64,000 nt of DNA from positions 1-64,000 of the forward strand of contig CAYFFQ010000003.1 of NCBI GenBank assembly GCA_964342465.1, given 5' to 3'. The position numbers and the translations under genes were made by a program. Positions within the stretch are counted from its first letter, which is position 1; the number at the start of each line of letters is the position of its first letter. Below, piece by piece: positions 51,401-59,452 of the stretch. This DNA is from MGIIb-Q1 sp964342465. Its GTDB lineage: Archaea > Thermoplasmatota > Poseidoniia > Poseidoniales > Thalassarchaeaceae. The notes under the pieces were generated by a model, which worked only from the letters and a program-made list of their open reading frames with translations, did not search any database and was not told where the DNA came from.

Positions 51401-53530
51401 GGTATGATTGAGTCGTGTGTACATTATCTCCTCGCCAGCAGTTGCGTTTGAGTTCTCCAGCCAGGTAATGTGGACATTGTCCTGATTATCAGCAAGAATG
51501 GCCGGCATGTATGACGATGGTGCGTATGGGCGAGATGGTGGTATGTTGTTCTTGCCTTCAAAGAAGGAGATCGGGTAATCGTAGATCTGCTTGATTCCGT
51601 ATGATGGTAATCCACCCGGCACACCGTTCCATTCACCTGAACCGCGCAGGCGCAGGCGGGTGTACCAGACTTCGTAGTTGTCATCCTTGTCAAATCCATA
51701 ACCTCTGCCATCCATCCATGCGAGGTGGGTGTTGCCGGATGAGTCGATGGCGATGGATGGGTGCAGCGAGAAGGCGTCATCGATGGTGATTCTCGTATCA
51801 TTCACGACCACTAGACTGCCGATTCCGTTGGAATCAACGGATGGTCCGATGAATTCAAGGTACGAGTTGCCCTGAATCGAGTGGCCGCTGTCACCGTAGG
51901 TCCATGTTCCTGGTGGGTTGTCGATGAAGGCGTGCGGGTCAAGCACTGACATGTATATCTCACGTGAGTTGTTGGTGGCGAGGTAAATCATCGCCTCTAC
52001 AAGGAGACTCATCGTATTCGAACCGCCGGATGGGAAGGCGTGAGCCTGCCCGCCGGCGTTGGTGTTTCTGATGGTCGACCCGGGACAGATTCTCGGGCCG
52101 GTCGATGTCTGGCCGTTGGGGCACTTCGCCAAATCGATAGCAGCCGATGCCACCTGCTGGTTGTTGCCTGAATACATCGGAACCGGTGTGACTCCAGCCA
52201 GCACACAGGCGTCGTGAGCCTCGTTGATGGACTGTGGGTCATTGGAGTCGAATGGTGTACCACCGTATGGCCCTTCATCGGAGATGGGCATCACTATCTT
52301 GGTTGCGTTGGGATTCCACTTGTGGTCCCTCTGAGTCGGGGGGTTACCGGGGACATTGCCCGCCGAGTCCCTCCATGAGAGGCAGGCCCAGTTTGAGCCT
52401 GGACCCCAGAACTCGGAGTAGTATCCACCATCTGAAGGGAGGTTGGTGGCAGCACCGCTGTAGACCACCTCAGTCAGTTCTCTGATGCCACCGGAATCGT
52501 CGCCCGGCACGAGACCGAGTGCCGTCGGCCGAACATTTCCACCTGAACCACCTGTGGCATAGGCGGTGGCACAACTGCCAGAGGAAGCGGCACCCGGTGT
52601 ATTTCCACTCAACAGATATAGGGTCTCATAGACCGTGATGTTGGCTTCCTCCAACATCGGCTTGATACCACGGAAATAGCCGCCATTGCTGAATGACCCG
52701 CCATAGAAGACGGTACACATGTCGCCCCACTCCTGATACATTGAACCGGAGGTGTCGATGGGTGCTGCGAACTCCACCTTCCCTCCACGTGTGTCGTCCC
52801 ACACGACCTGAACGAAGTCATCGGCGTCCACGGCGATATCGGGGTGTCCCTTGTGTCCGATTATCGGGGTCAGGAGTGTGTCATCAATCGCCGTCATCGC
52901 ATCTCTCGTGACGAGGTCAATATCCAACATGGAGTAGTATATCTGTGGCTGCTGGTAGAACTTGTCGAGTTGTTCGTAGGCATCCTCCCATACGATGTGG
53001 ACGGAACCGAGTGAATCGACTGCGATGGCCGGCCAATCCCGGTTCTGATTTCGCTGGCTGACAACCGTGTCGTCGACTACGGAAATCACAGAATCATCGG
53101 CGGGAGAGCCGTCCTGAACATGCAGTGATGGGTCGAGCAGGGTGTACATGATGGCGTGTTGCCCTGCGAGATTCGCCCAAGTGATGTGAACCTTGCCTGT
53201 GTCATCGACCTCCAAGTCGGGGTGCCAGGCGCGGTGGGCTCCGGAGTTGGAAATCTGCGTCGCTGATATGAGGGTCTGCGCCCTCGGGTCAAGCATGGAA
53301 TAGTAGAGGTGTTGGGTGTTCCTCGACCAGACGATGTGAATGTTTCCAACATCGTCCGAACCTACTGCGGCCATGCGGTCATTGACCTGTCCGCCATCAA
53401 CTATCTGCACCGCCTCGGTGATTACCACCTGGGCCGCCTCCGTCTCTTCAATCACCGGGGAATATCCTGCCAACAGGCTACTCATCAGCATCAAAAGAAC
53501 CATCATCATACTCTTGTTTGTCTGCCGCAT
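48458..53530 (-). CDS. Giant cell-surface protein: propeller repeats, VWA-like domain, Ig-like repeats, C-terminal anchor
   Basis: The 1690-residue secreted protein has a signal peptide (1-33). Repeats of the type DxxGNVHIVWxD (near 60, 110, 172, 237, and again after 590) suggest a beta-propeller like BNR/sialidase repeats. A von Willebrand A-like domain starts at DTSGSM (259-264, MIDAS) and runs to about 530. Four or more Ig-like domains with the pattern NxGNVxD follow (about 830-1620), ending with a CARDB-like one. One C-terminal membrane segment and a basic tail complete it. It is probably an adhesin or envelope component. GGGAGATGGTGAAGG precedes the start. Confidence 0.82.
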   Translation of the reverse strand: MRQTNKSMMMVLLMLMSSLLAGYSPVIEETEAAQVVITEAVQIVDGGQVNDRMAAVGSDDVGNIHIVWSRNTQHLYYSMLDPRAQTLISATQISNSGAHRAWHPDLEVDDTGKVHITWANLAGQHAIMYTLLDPSLHVQDGSPADDSVISVVDDTVVSQRNQNRDWPAIAVDSLGSVHIVWEDAYEQLDKFYQQPQIYYSMLDIDLVTRDAMTAIDDTLLTPIIGHKGHPDIAVDADDFVQVVWDDTRGGKVEFAAPIDTSGSMYQEWGDMCTVFYGGSFSNGGYFRGIKPMLEEANITVYETLYLLSGNTPGAASSGSCATAYATGGSGGNVRPTALGLVPGDDSGGIRELTEVVYSGAATNLPSDGGYYSEFWGPGSNWACLSWRDSAGNVPGNPPTQRDHKWNPNATKIVMPISDEGPYGGTPFDSNDPQSINEAHDACVLAGVTPVPMYSGNNQQVASAAIDLAKCPNGQTSTGPRICPGSTIRNTNAGGQAHAFPSGGSNTMSLLVEAMIYLATNNSREIYMSVLDPHAFIDNPPGTWTYGDSGHSIQGNSYLEFIGPSVDSNGIGSLVVVNDTRITIDDAFSLHPSIAIDSSGNTHLAWMDGRGYGFDKDDNYEVWYTRLRLRGSGEWNGVPGGLPSYGIKQIYDYPISFFEGKNNIPPSRPYAPSSYMPAILADNQDNVHITWLENSNATAGEEIMYTRLNHTNDAYPDGIPLNSLATYVLDEWEAVPVTKWASDKLGPNTGRAPELSQPPAFSNDLGSGAHIAWSDTTKCDGTSNNNMYTICYTHVLTGQVDVFLEDGEADWLHIIEPGEETIFNMTINNTTPGPVDLVADTYSLNTSMMCIVPQEIAEAHGISSQCNAGNWSMTLFFANNHTAIFPDTDIYLKGGESARIYLRVRAPSIYQAHNDENAYITVSAVSHKDPAIRSDRLTLTMMDVVHGIQLDTTHTQSDVEQGQTAIFSITITNTGNVFDSFAFYDPNTIEGQQEWLLPFGWQIRFPLQVSLDPGQSVTKNLEIMVPTTQEPGTFAIFLKGWSMGEPRKSIAAGSMDVLELYVNVSIRSTGNIVFEIYDTTDYVLPGECATYAIDVIKHFQPGWIIFTTPGAPEARPQEIPEHVWREDHWTLSLDFSNAPGGNNQAMSEPRHWSPIDHPYTVTAVVCAPSNADAGLGPALTVKAHLDGASRVSDSVVLATNVIHVYDLESEVLGAEPPYQYTVNPSEKLEIDIATENLGNGADRYDMRVARVTDLASGLEVLWDVDIPRAILGELQRGETQNATVTVNVPDMVEAGEYEIVVDIFSEESYPDAAGRPTRLRDTITLAITVREFHDMQLWLDPFVESDVKTTAPGRTVRFNLNVTNNGNVADRATLHNHTIDLSSGMWNERPGMGHLDKWQVSWALMDGQFEIPCRQLAVGDTAPAEECVRHADGTWILPEMEAYTTIPVVALVNISTEAALGNQELGLKIRSLFGNMMDGGDTDDSESWEGELLDTNELVVTIRLRAPNLRFDDVVADKRSADVGEMLPITVFIVNDGNVHATDVHVIVCQDQNRDDVRKNGCDEENVAYRQVIGALMPPDAADRVEPAEIVLLYPVKAGSHDIVVIIDPDNMIVESSERDNIFEIDGGLKSSNGWIDQATETMGAWSVPAIIILLTLSLLAVAGLVMYGRRKEAMAKVAEQSSLMATDDMF

Positions 53531-53638
53531 CCTTCACCATCTCCCTTACATCGCCGCTGCGTCAGTCCAAATGGCCTACCTTTCCTACTTAACCGCGACC
53601 CCGCCGCGTCAGATTAAATGACATTATTAATTGGTGAA

Positions 53639-54256
53639 TCATTGCCACTCATGTGGGTCAAATCCAGCCCCAAATGAACCGCCTTCATCGGTTGAGACCA
53701 TGTTGTCCCGCTGCGGTGGCAGTTTCTGGACTCCCTGTTGTTGCTGCCAGTCATCGACTGGCCCTGGGCGGCCGACACCGGGACCGAAGGAATACTTGAT
53801 TTCGTGAATGAGTGCCAATTTGGTCAGCCACAGATTTCTCAGGGTCTGCATCAACTCATTTTGCGAGAGACCGTCCGACCAGATGGGTCGGCTGAGATTG
53901 AATGCCTGCAACGGGCCGGGGGGACTTTCAGTGGATGCACGCACATGAAGTACCCAATCAACTCCGCTTCTGGTCAGGTGCAGGCGGCTCTCATGCAACC
54001 ACCCCTCCCAGCCTTCACCATCTTCAAGGCTCATGGTCTGCATCTTATCCTGCTGGCCGGCGTCCACCTGAGTAACCGTCGAAACGACGATGAGATTCCT
54101 CTGTCTGGGGGAAGCGATGTTGAAAACATGCCCATGCGGGGTTGGTGGATAGCGCACCATCAGATGGAAATCCGCCCGCTTGTCACTCCTCTCTCTCACC
54201 TCTAGACCTTCACTGGTCAACCAAGCGCGGATCTTCTCCTCATCCTCGCCGCCCAC
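53639..54256 (-). CDS. Unrecognised soluble protein, possibly DUF2299-like
   Basis: The protein (205 residues from GTG 54256) has an early KIRAWLTSEGLEVRERSDKRADFHLMVRYP segment reminiscent of the archaeal DUF2299 family (weak recognition), then beta strands and a helix, and a Gln/Pro/Gly-rich tail. The only ATG of the frame, at 54337, would overlap the upstream gene by 61 bases; the GTG is preferred, but the start is uncertain. Confidence 0.5.
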   Translation of the reverse strand: MGGEDEEKIRAWLTSEGLEVRERSDKRADFHLMVRYPPTPHGHVFNIASPRQRNLIVVSTVTQVDAGQQDKMQTMSLEDGEGWEGWLHESRLHLTRSGVDWVLHVRASTESPPGPLQAFNLSRPIWSDGLSQNELMQTLRNLWLTKLALIHEIKYSFGPGVGRPGPVDDWQQQQGVQKLPPQRDNMVSTDEGGSFGAGFDPHEWQ

Positions 54257-54276
54257 GAAGGTTCGACGGCGTGGTC

Positions 54277-55848
54277 CTATTTGAGCGCACCGAGCATCAA
54301 GGATATCTCCCCAGCTTCCGATTTGATTGCTCCCCAATCTTGGCCGCTACGCAATTTCCACACCCTGAAACCATACATGGAATCAAAAAAATATGACAGC
54401 CAGGTTCTACAGATGGATATACCGATTGTGGATAACACCCAGATGAATACGAACATCAGCGCCATCAAGGGAATGATGTGGATGTCGTGAATGAAATTGG
54501 TAACCTCAGTGGTGAGAAACGCCGCTGCAAGGAGAGTGAGAAATGGTCGGATGTAGACCACCCCGAGAGATGTGGGTAGGGATTGGTATGTGGTTCGCTT
54601 GTCCAATGCTTCGCCGTTGAAGCGCGAAAGGGCCTCTCCGATGAGCCACTGAGGCCCATTCCCAAGCAGCGCAAAGGGGGCGAACAGAAGCATCAGGGGG
54701 AAGAGCAACATGGTTTTGAGCAGGTTGCCACCAATTCTGTTCAATGGGTGGCTCGCAAGAGTTCGGCCATCCAACTTCCGCTCGTGTAGCAGGTCTGACA
54801 ATGGTCGCGCTTTCTCGGTGATTTCAGAAGTGGTCGCCGGGTCTTCTGAGTTCTTTCCTTCCGGTCCATGCCATGCACCGAAAGATGAACCGCGCAGGGT
54901 GTCTCGCACCTCGCGCGCGGCCCCGACCTCCGCCGACCACCCCTCAAGTGTCTCTCCCTTGCTCTCAGCCCTGAGATGTGCCATGAGCAGCCACGCCCTC
55001 CAAGTCTCCCAGTCCGGAGCGTCCGGCGTCAGAGGTGCAAGGCGGTCTCGCAACAGGTCCCGCAGGGCCAGTGTAGTGGCTTCGTCCGGCTCCAACCACC
55101 CATCCATCAGCCGCTCACCATGTGTTTCATCTGTGAGGTCGGGAATCTCGATAGGTGCACTCAATTCGACATGAACATCGGAGAACCACTTGGTCGGATT
55201 CCTGAAATTGAGGGCGATTGGGGCGATAACCGGTTTCGGTTGACCGATGTGGTTGGCGATTGCCGCGGCGTTCAAGGCGGAGCGGAGGGGTCCGGTTCGT
55301 AGCCGAATCAGATGGGAATTCTGGTGTGAATGCCCTTCGGGGAGTAGAAGTGAAGCCTGACCGTAGGCCAGTTTGGATGCCACTGTCAACAGACTGCTGC
55401 TGTTCAGAGATTTAGCGGTTGATGGGTCGACATGGCCTCGCTGTATCTCAGCCTGCCGAAGCAGGGGTCGAACTCCGAGATGGCGACCCCAGAATCCGAT
55501 TATCGGGCCGGTGACGATATCATGGCGGCCGGCGAAGGTGTAGGGTTTGTGCAGATGTTTCACTATCAGCATCGGGTCTATCAGTCCGGCGATATGCCAA
55601 CTGACCGCGAGCACCCCCGGCGTCTCGGTGTCATAGAAGGGGTCCTGTTGATGACTGACTGATCTGAATTGATGCCGTACACCTGCATCAATCATCCCCC
55701 TGACCATTCTCCAAAAGGTCGGGTTTACCACTCTTCTATCGCTGAAATCCGGATTATGATACTCCAGTAAGTTGTCAAGTCTGACATTGGAGGAGCGTGT
55801 TGTGAGAGTGGGTAATTCCTCGCCATGATGGTCGACATCCTCTGCCAT
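54277..55848 (-). CDS. PlsC-like acyltransferase domain protein with C-terminal membrane segments
   Basis: The 523-residue protein has an acyltransferase-like core: VSWHIAGLIDPMLIVKHL (a HX5D variant of the HX4D catalytic pair), KPYTFAGRHDI, and LLPEGHSHQNSHLIRLRTGPLRSAL (in the place of PEGTRS). At least two membrane segments lie in the last 130 residues. PlsC enzymes make phosphatidic acid from lysophosphatidate; Marine Group II genomes are reported to have such genes despite archaeal ether lipids. Lipid acylation is the best guess, with the altered HX5D spacing a reason for caution. CGGAGA precedes the start. Confidence 0.75.
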   Translation of the reverse strand: MAEDVDHHGEELPTLTTRSSNVRLDNLLEYHNPDFSDRRVVNPTFWRMVRGMIDAGVRHQFRSVSHQQDPFYDTETPGVLAVSWHIAGLIDPMLIVKHLHKPYTFAGRHDIVTGPIIGFWGRHLGVRPLLRQAEIQRGHVDPSTAKSLNSSSLLTVASKLAYGQASLLLPEGHSHQNSHLIRLRTGPLRSALNAAAIANHIGQPKPVIAPIALNFRNPTKWFSDVHVELSAPIEIPDLTDETHGERLMDGWLEPDEATTLALRDLLRDRLAPLTPDAPDWETWRAWLLMAHLRAESKGETLEGWSAEVGAAREVRDTLRGSSFGAWHGPEGKNSEDPATTSEITEKARPLSDLLHERKLDGRTLASHPLNRIGGNLLKTMLLFPLMLLFAPFALLGNGPQWLIGEALSRFNGEALDKRTTYQSLPTSLGVVYIRPFLTLLAAAFLTTEVTNFIHDIHIIPLMALMFVFIWVLSTIGISICRTWLSYFFDSMYGFRVWKLRSGQDWGAIKSEAGEISLMLGALK

Positions 55849-55890
55849 CGATTCTCCGAGTCACCCATCTCGGATGAATGCGGCGGCTGG

Positions 55891-56328
55891 TCAATCCAAG
55901 TACAATTCAGCCGCCAAAGCAGCCAGAGCGGAATAATCCGACTCCACCACCCCCGGTGCTGGACAGTTGGGAAACATGGCGAGCAGCGAGTGGCCACCAT
56001 CCCCCTCTCGGCGGGGGATCACATGAATGTGGACATGGGGAATCTCCTGACCTGCCGATGGGCCGTCGTGGACTACTATCGTGCAGTCTTCGATGCCGAA
56101 ATGGGCGCAGAGACGAGATGATACTTCGGCCACCCCTTCCATCAGTGCCCTCCTCACCTCCTCGCCCAACTCCCTGATTCTCTGCTTCTCTTCGCGTGGA
56201 ACTATCAGAGTATGGCCTTCGGTGCGGGGGTTGATGTCGAGAAAGGCCACCCAATGCTTCCTCTTGGCGATGAAGGAGGCTGGTATCTCGCCGTCAATGA
56301 TTCTGCTGAACAGGGTCTTATCCATCAT
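55891..56328 (-). CDS. HIT family nucleotide hydrolase/transferase
   Basis: The protein (about 145 residues from the ATG at 56328) has the histidine triad HVHIHVIPR with ...IVVHDGPSAGQEIP before it, and the N-terminal MDKTLFSRIIDGEIPASFIAKRKHWVAFLDINPRTEGHTLIVPRE of Hint/HinT-like proteins. They hydrolyse AMP-lysine or adenylated substrates. The start overlaps the upstream stop by ATGA. The frame extends to 56352 but the ATGA start is preferred. Confidence 0.92.
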   Translation of the reverse strand: MMDKTLFSRIIDGEIPASFIAKRKHWVAFLDINPRTEGHTLIVPREEKQRIRELGEEVRRALMEGVAEVSSRLCAHFGIEDCTIVVHDGPSAGQEIPHVHIHVIPRREGDGGHSLLAMFPNCPAPGVVESDYSALAALAAELYLD

Positions 56329-57584
56329 CGGCAGCCCCCTGATGGAACCCACCTGAACTCGATTCCGCGGTGGCTCGGCCCCTCGAAATTGATTCGATGG
56401 CTGCCGCCGACGAGTTCTACCTCGCCGTCACCGTCGATGTCTCCCGAATCGAAGGTTATGAGATAGCGGTACACCTCTCTGTATTCATGCCTGACGAAGT
56501 TCTCATTTCCACTGTTTTCGAGTATGATGAGGTCGATTCTCTCCAAGTCGGGAAAGATGAAGGAAAATTGCAGGGTTCCAAGCACGATGTCCAGATCCCC
56601 ATCCCCTTCAAGGTCAATGGTGTGGGTGGTGAATGCCCCCCATACGCGGGTCAGTTCGTGGCGGATGAACTCACCGTTTCCATCGTTCTCCAACCATGCT
56701 GCTCCGTGGTATGAATGCGGCTCTATCACCTCGGGGAGGTCCATATCCAGTGTATCACCATTAGTGAAAATGAGGTCAGAATCGCCGTCTTGGTCGAGGT
56801 CGACAACCTCGATTCCCGACATACCGAAATACGAATCATCCTCGTTCACCAGAGTTCTCTTGGTGAATCTGCCCGAACCGTCATTCCTGTAGATGTTCAC
56901 CTCTTCGTAGACTTGAGAGAGTGATACTGCGATGTCGATGTCACCATCACCCTCGACATCGAATGGGAAGGCGTGGATGGCGCCTGAGCGATTGTCGATG
57001 GGATGTCTTTCCCATGTGCTGTTGTTATTCTCCAACCAGAAGATGCTGCCCTCAAGATTTCCGAATTCACAGACGATGAGGTCAAGGTCACCATCGGCGT
57101 CAAAATCGGCTGACTCGGCTGACACGGTCCTGCCGATGCCCTCTATCAGAGTGGTGGGTAGCCAACCGCCGCCGTCGACCGCCGTGAACAGTACGACCTT
57201 GCCGACCAAATCGTCAGCAGGCGGGAGGATACCGATGTCAGATACCACGATGTCGTTCATTCCGTCACCATCCATATCCGCCACATGAGTGCGAACCGGG
57301 GCCGTCAGATTCGCTGATATCTCCTCCTCGGAACACTCCCTCCCGTCACAGCGAGCGATGGTCACCATACCATCCAAGGGGCGGGTCGAGATTATCTCGT
57401 CAACTCCGTCACCATCAATATCATGGGTGTTGATGTTGGCTATGGTCGCTTCATCGGGGTCCGCTAGATATTCCGATACTGACAGGCCCTCTTCACATTT
57501 TTCTTCGTCCTCAGGCCCTTCGAGGCAACCCGCCATGGGGATGGATATGAAGAGCAGGGTGACAAGCCAAGCCATTCCCTTCAT
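56325..57584 (-). CDS. VCBS/FG-GAP repeat lipoprotein
   Basis: The ATG at 57584 gives 419 residues starting MKGMAWLVTLLFISIPMAGCLEG, a signal peptide with lipobox MAGC. At least eight repeats follow with the calcium-loop pattern DxDGDGxxD (DIDGDGVDEI, DMDGDGMNDI, DFDADGDLDL, DVEGDGDIDI, DLDQDGDSDL, DLEGDGDLDI, DIDGDGEVEL), typical of FG-GAP/VCBS beta-propellers. It is probably tethered at the cell surface and may bind proteins or glycans. The frame extends upstream to 57761 but the lipobox sets the start. Confidence 0.85.
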   Translation of the reverse strand: MKGMAWLVTLLFISIPMAGCLEGPEDEEKCEEGLSVSEYLADPDEATIANINTHDIDGDGVDEIISTRPLDGMVTIARCDGRECSEEEISANLTAPVRTHVADMDGDGMNDIVVSDIGILPPADDLVGKVVLFTAVDGGGWLPTTLIEGIGRTVSAESADFDADGDLDLIVCEFGNLEGSIFWLENNNSTWERHPIDNRSGAIHAFPFDVEGDGDIDIAVSLSQVYEEVNIYRNDGSGRFTKRTLVNEDDSYFGMSGIEVVDLDQDGDSDLIFTNGDTLDMDLPEVIEPHSYHGAAWLENDGNGEFIRHELTRVWGAFTTHTIDLEGDGDLDIVLGTLQFSFIFPDLERIDLIILENSGNENFVRHEYREVYRYLITFDSGDIDGDGEVELVGGSHRINFEGPSHRGIEFRWVPSGGCR

Positions 57585-57774
57585 GGATTGGGGAGTAAGT
57601 GGGGGGTGGTGAATGTTTTGCCGATGCAACTGTTTCAATCCATCCGAATCACAATGCTGGGCGTTACGGTTGTGCAGCATCATCGCCCGAGGGAGTTGGG
57701 CAATCAACGGATGTCTGGCCGCTAACCGCCAAGAACAGTGGGTTGAGACAGCCACCGTCAACCTGTCAGGGAAA

Positions 57775-59265
57775 TCAACCGATGTTGTGACTGCCGCAAG
57801 GCTCGTGGCGCGCTTGCGCTGCGGCGAATGCTGATTGGGCCACCTGCAACATACCCTTCAGTCGAAATACTTCGACGAGTTCGGTGTTCATCAATGGGTT
57901 GTGGTCAGAGAGAGTGATCGGTGTCCCAGCGAGGTCAGCCAACCTGTTGGCGGTTGAATGCAGGGTCGAAGCGTCTCTCTCAACTCCCATCGCCTCGGTC
58001 ATCATCTCGTTCAGTCTGGTGGCAGCCTGTCCTCGCGTCACTCCACCGTCGGTGTCGTCTCGTATCGCCGCGAAGCGGCGGGATGCCGCACCGAGCGCCC
58101 CCAATATCGCATTTGAAGTAGAAAAAGCAACCGTTTCGGCTGCTCTGCCAGCGCTCCGACCTGCCTGTTCTCCTCCGTCAAGGGATTCAAGCAGTCTGTT
58201 CCCCACCAACATGTCTGCGCCGTGGAAGCCGCTGCATGCACAGTCACCGGCGACGAAGAGGCCTTCCAACCCAACCGCTTTTCCATCATAGGAGCACGGA
58301 ATGCCCCCCAGAGTTGTTCTAACCCGTGCTCCGAGAGGTATCACGGTCTCATTCATGTCTCCAGAAAGCCGTGAGTGAACACGCTCGGAAGTGTCTCCAT
58401 ACCAAGCCGCGACCCCTCGGTCGAGAACTCGGGCGTCCAAGACGCAACGCTCGCCGGACTGAAGTACCGCCTGCATCGATTTGAACATCCCACCTTCGGC
58501 GGCGAGGGAAACCTCACCACCGGAAGCGGGGCGGACCGCCGCACCGTCTGCGAGAATAGGATAGGGCAGAGATAGGCCGTGCACCTCCATCGACATCACA
58601 TCCCATGCCGCAAATTCCATGTTGGCGAGTATGACTCCCGCCGATTGGGCCAACCACAGTCCCGAGCCGCCACTGCCGCCATTCCACAATGACTCCATTC
58701 CATCTGTTGCAAGAATGATGCTCTTCGCCTTCATCGAGAACAACTCACCCTGTTGCACATCAAGACCGATTAATCCGGTCACTGCACCACCCTCGGTGAC
58801 CAACGAGAGAACCTGAATGTCTCCTCGACGGGGGATGTTTCTCTTCATGCACTGTTCTTCCAAGACCGTGTGAACCTCCCTTCCGGTGGTGTCGCCCGTG
58901 CTTGCGAGTCTGGGGGTTGAATGGCCGGGTGCGGTTGAAAGGTGGGGTGAGCCGTCGGCGGCGCGGCGCAGGTTCAGACCCCACTGCTCCAGTTGGCTGA
59001 GATGTGGGAACGCAGAAGCGGTGCGGGTCGTTACCACCTGCTCGTCAGCGATTCCACAACCTGCGCTGATGGTATCGGATGCGTGGTTAGACGGGTTGGC
59101 TTCGTTGGCGGAAACCGCCAAACTCTCGACTGTCATGTTTCCAGCGGCACCACCCAATGCTCCTTCCTCGAGGATGGTGACCGTCGCTGCGGAATCCGCC
59201 GCCGCCACGGCCGCCCTAAGGCCGGCCACGGTACCGCCTACAACCACTACATCCCATGCTTCCAT
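57775..59265 (-). CDS. FAD-dependent oxidoreductase (SdhA/FrdA/NadB family), divergent
   Basis: The 496-residue flavoprotein begins WDVVVVGGTVAGLRAAVAAAD (dinucleotide fold) and has VHTVLEEQCMKRNI, SIILATDGMESLW, TTLGGIPCSYDG and GLFVAGDCACSGFHGADMLVGNRLLESL, the order of succinate dehydrogenase/fumarate reductase flavoproteins and L-aspartate oxidase. It is shorter than SdhA (about 570-600). The usual EGxRGEGG capping motif is replaced, and the C-terminal RxExRGxH is HEPCGSH. No iron-sulfur subunit gene is adjacent. Its substrate is thus uncertain, although nadC elsewhere in the window makes an aspartate-oxidase-like role worth considering. Confidence 0.72.
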   Translation of the reverse strand: MEAWDVVVVGGTVAGLRAAVAAADSAATVTILEEGALGGAAGNMTVESLAVSANEANPSNHASDTISAGCGIADEQVVTTRTASAFPHLSQLEQWGLNLRRAADGSPHLSTAPGHSTPRLASTGDTTGREVHTVLEEQCMKRNIPRRGDIQVLSLVTEGGAVTGLIGLDVQQGELFSMKAKSIILATDGMESLWNGGSGGSGLWLAQSAGVILANMEFAAWDVMSMEVHGLSLPYPILADGAAVRPASGGEVSLAAEGGMFKSMQAVLQSGERCVLDARVLDRGVAAWYGDTSERVHSRLSGDMNETVIPLGARVRTTLGGIPCSYDGKAVGLEGLFVAGDCACSGFHGADMLVGNRLLESLDGGEQAGRSAGRAAETVAFSTSNAILGALGAASRRFAAIRDDTDGGVTRGQAATRLNEMMTEAMGVERDASTLHSTANRLADLAGTPITLSDHNPLMNTELVEVFRLKGMLQVAQSAFAAAQARHEPCGSHNIG

Positions 59266-59339
59266 CGAAGCAAGCCACTCGCCGTCGCATCATAAACTCC
59301 CCGCCATACCCCTCACCTCGGTATGTGGCTCGTCTGCTA

Positions 59340-59413
59340 CGAGCGCGGCAGGATTCGAACCCGCGATCTGCGGCTTAGGAGGCCGCCGCCTTATCCAGCT
59401 GGGCCACGCGCCC
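59340..59413 (-). tRNA. tRNA-Arg(CCT)
   Basis: The minus strand folds as a complete cloverleaf: acceptor GGGCGCG pairs with CGCGCTC (one G-T), D-arm GCCC...AGGC, anticodon stem GCGGC/GCCGC around loop CTCCTAA (anticodon CCT), and T-arm GCGGG-TTCGAAT-CCTGC. No intron and no encoded CCA are visible. It lies between the RFC-like gene and the flavoprotein gene. Confidence 0.95.
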
Positions 59414-59452
59414 ATGCCGCCGTGTGACCCATGTTTCATGACGGTTGTGGAT

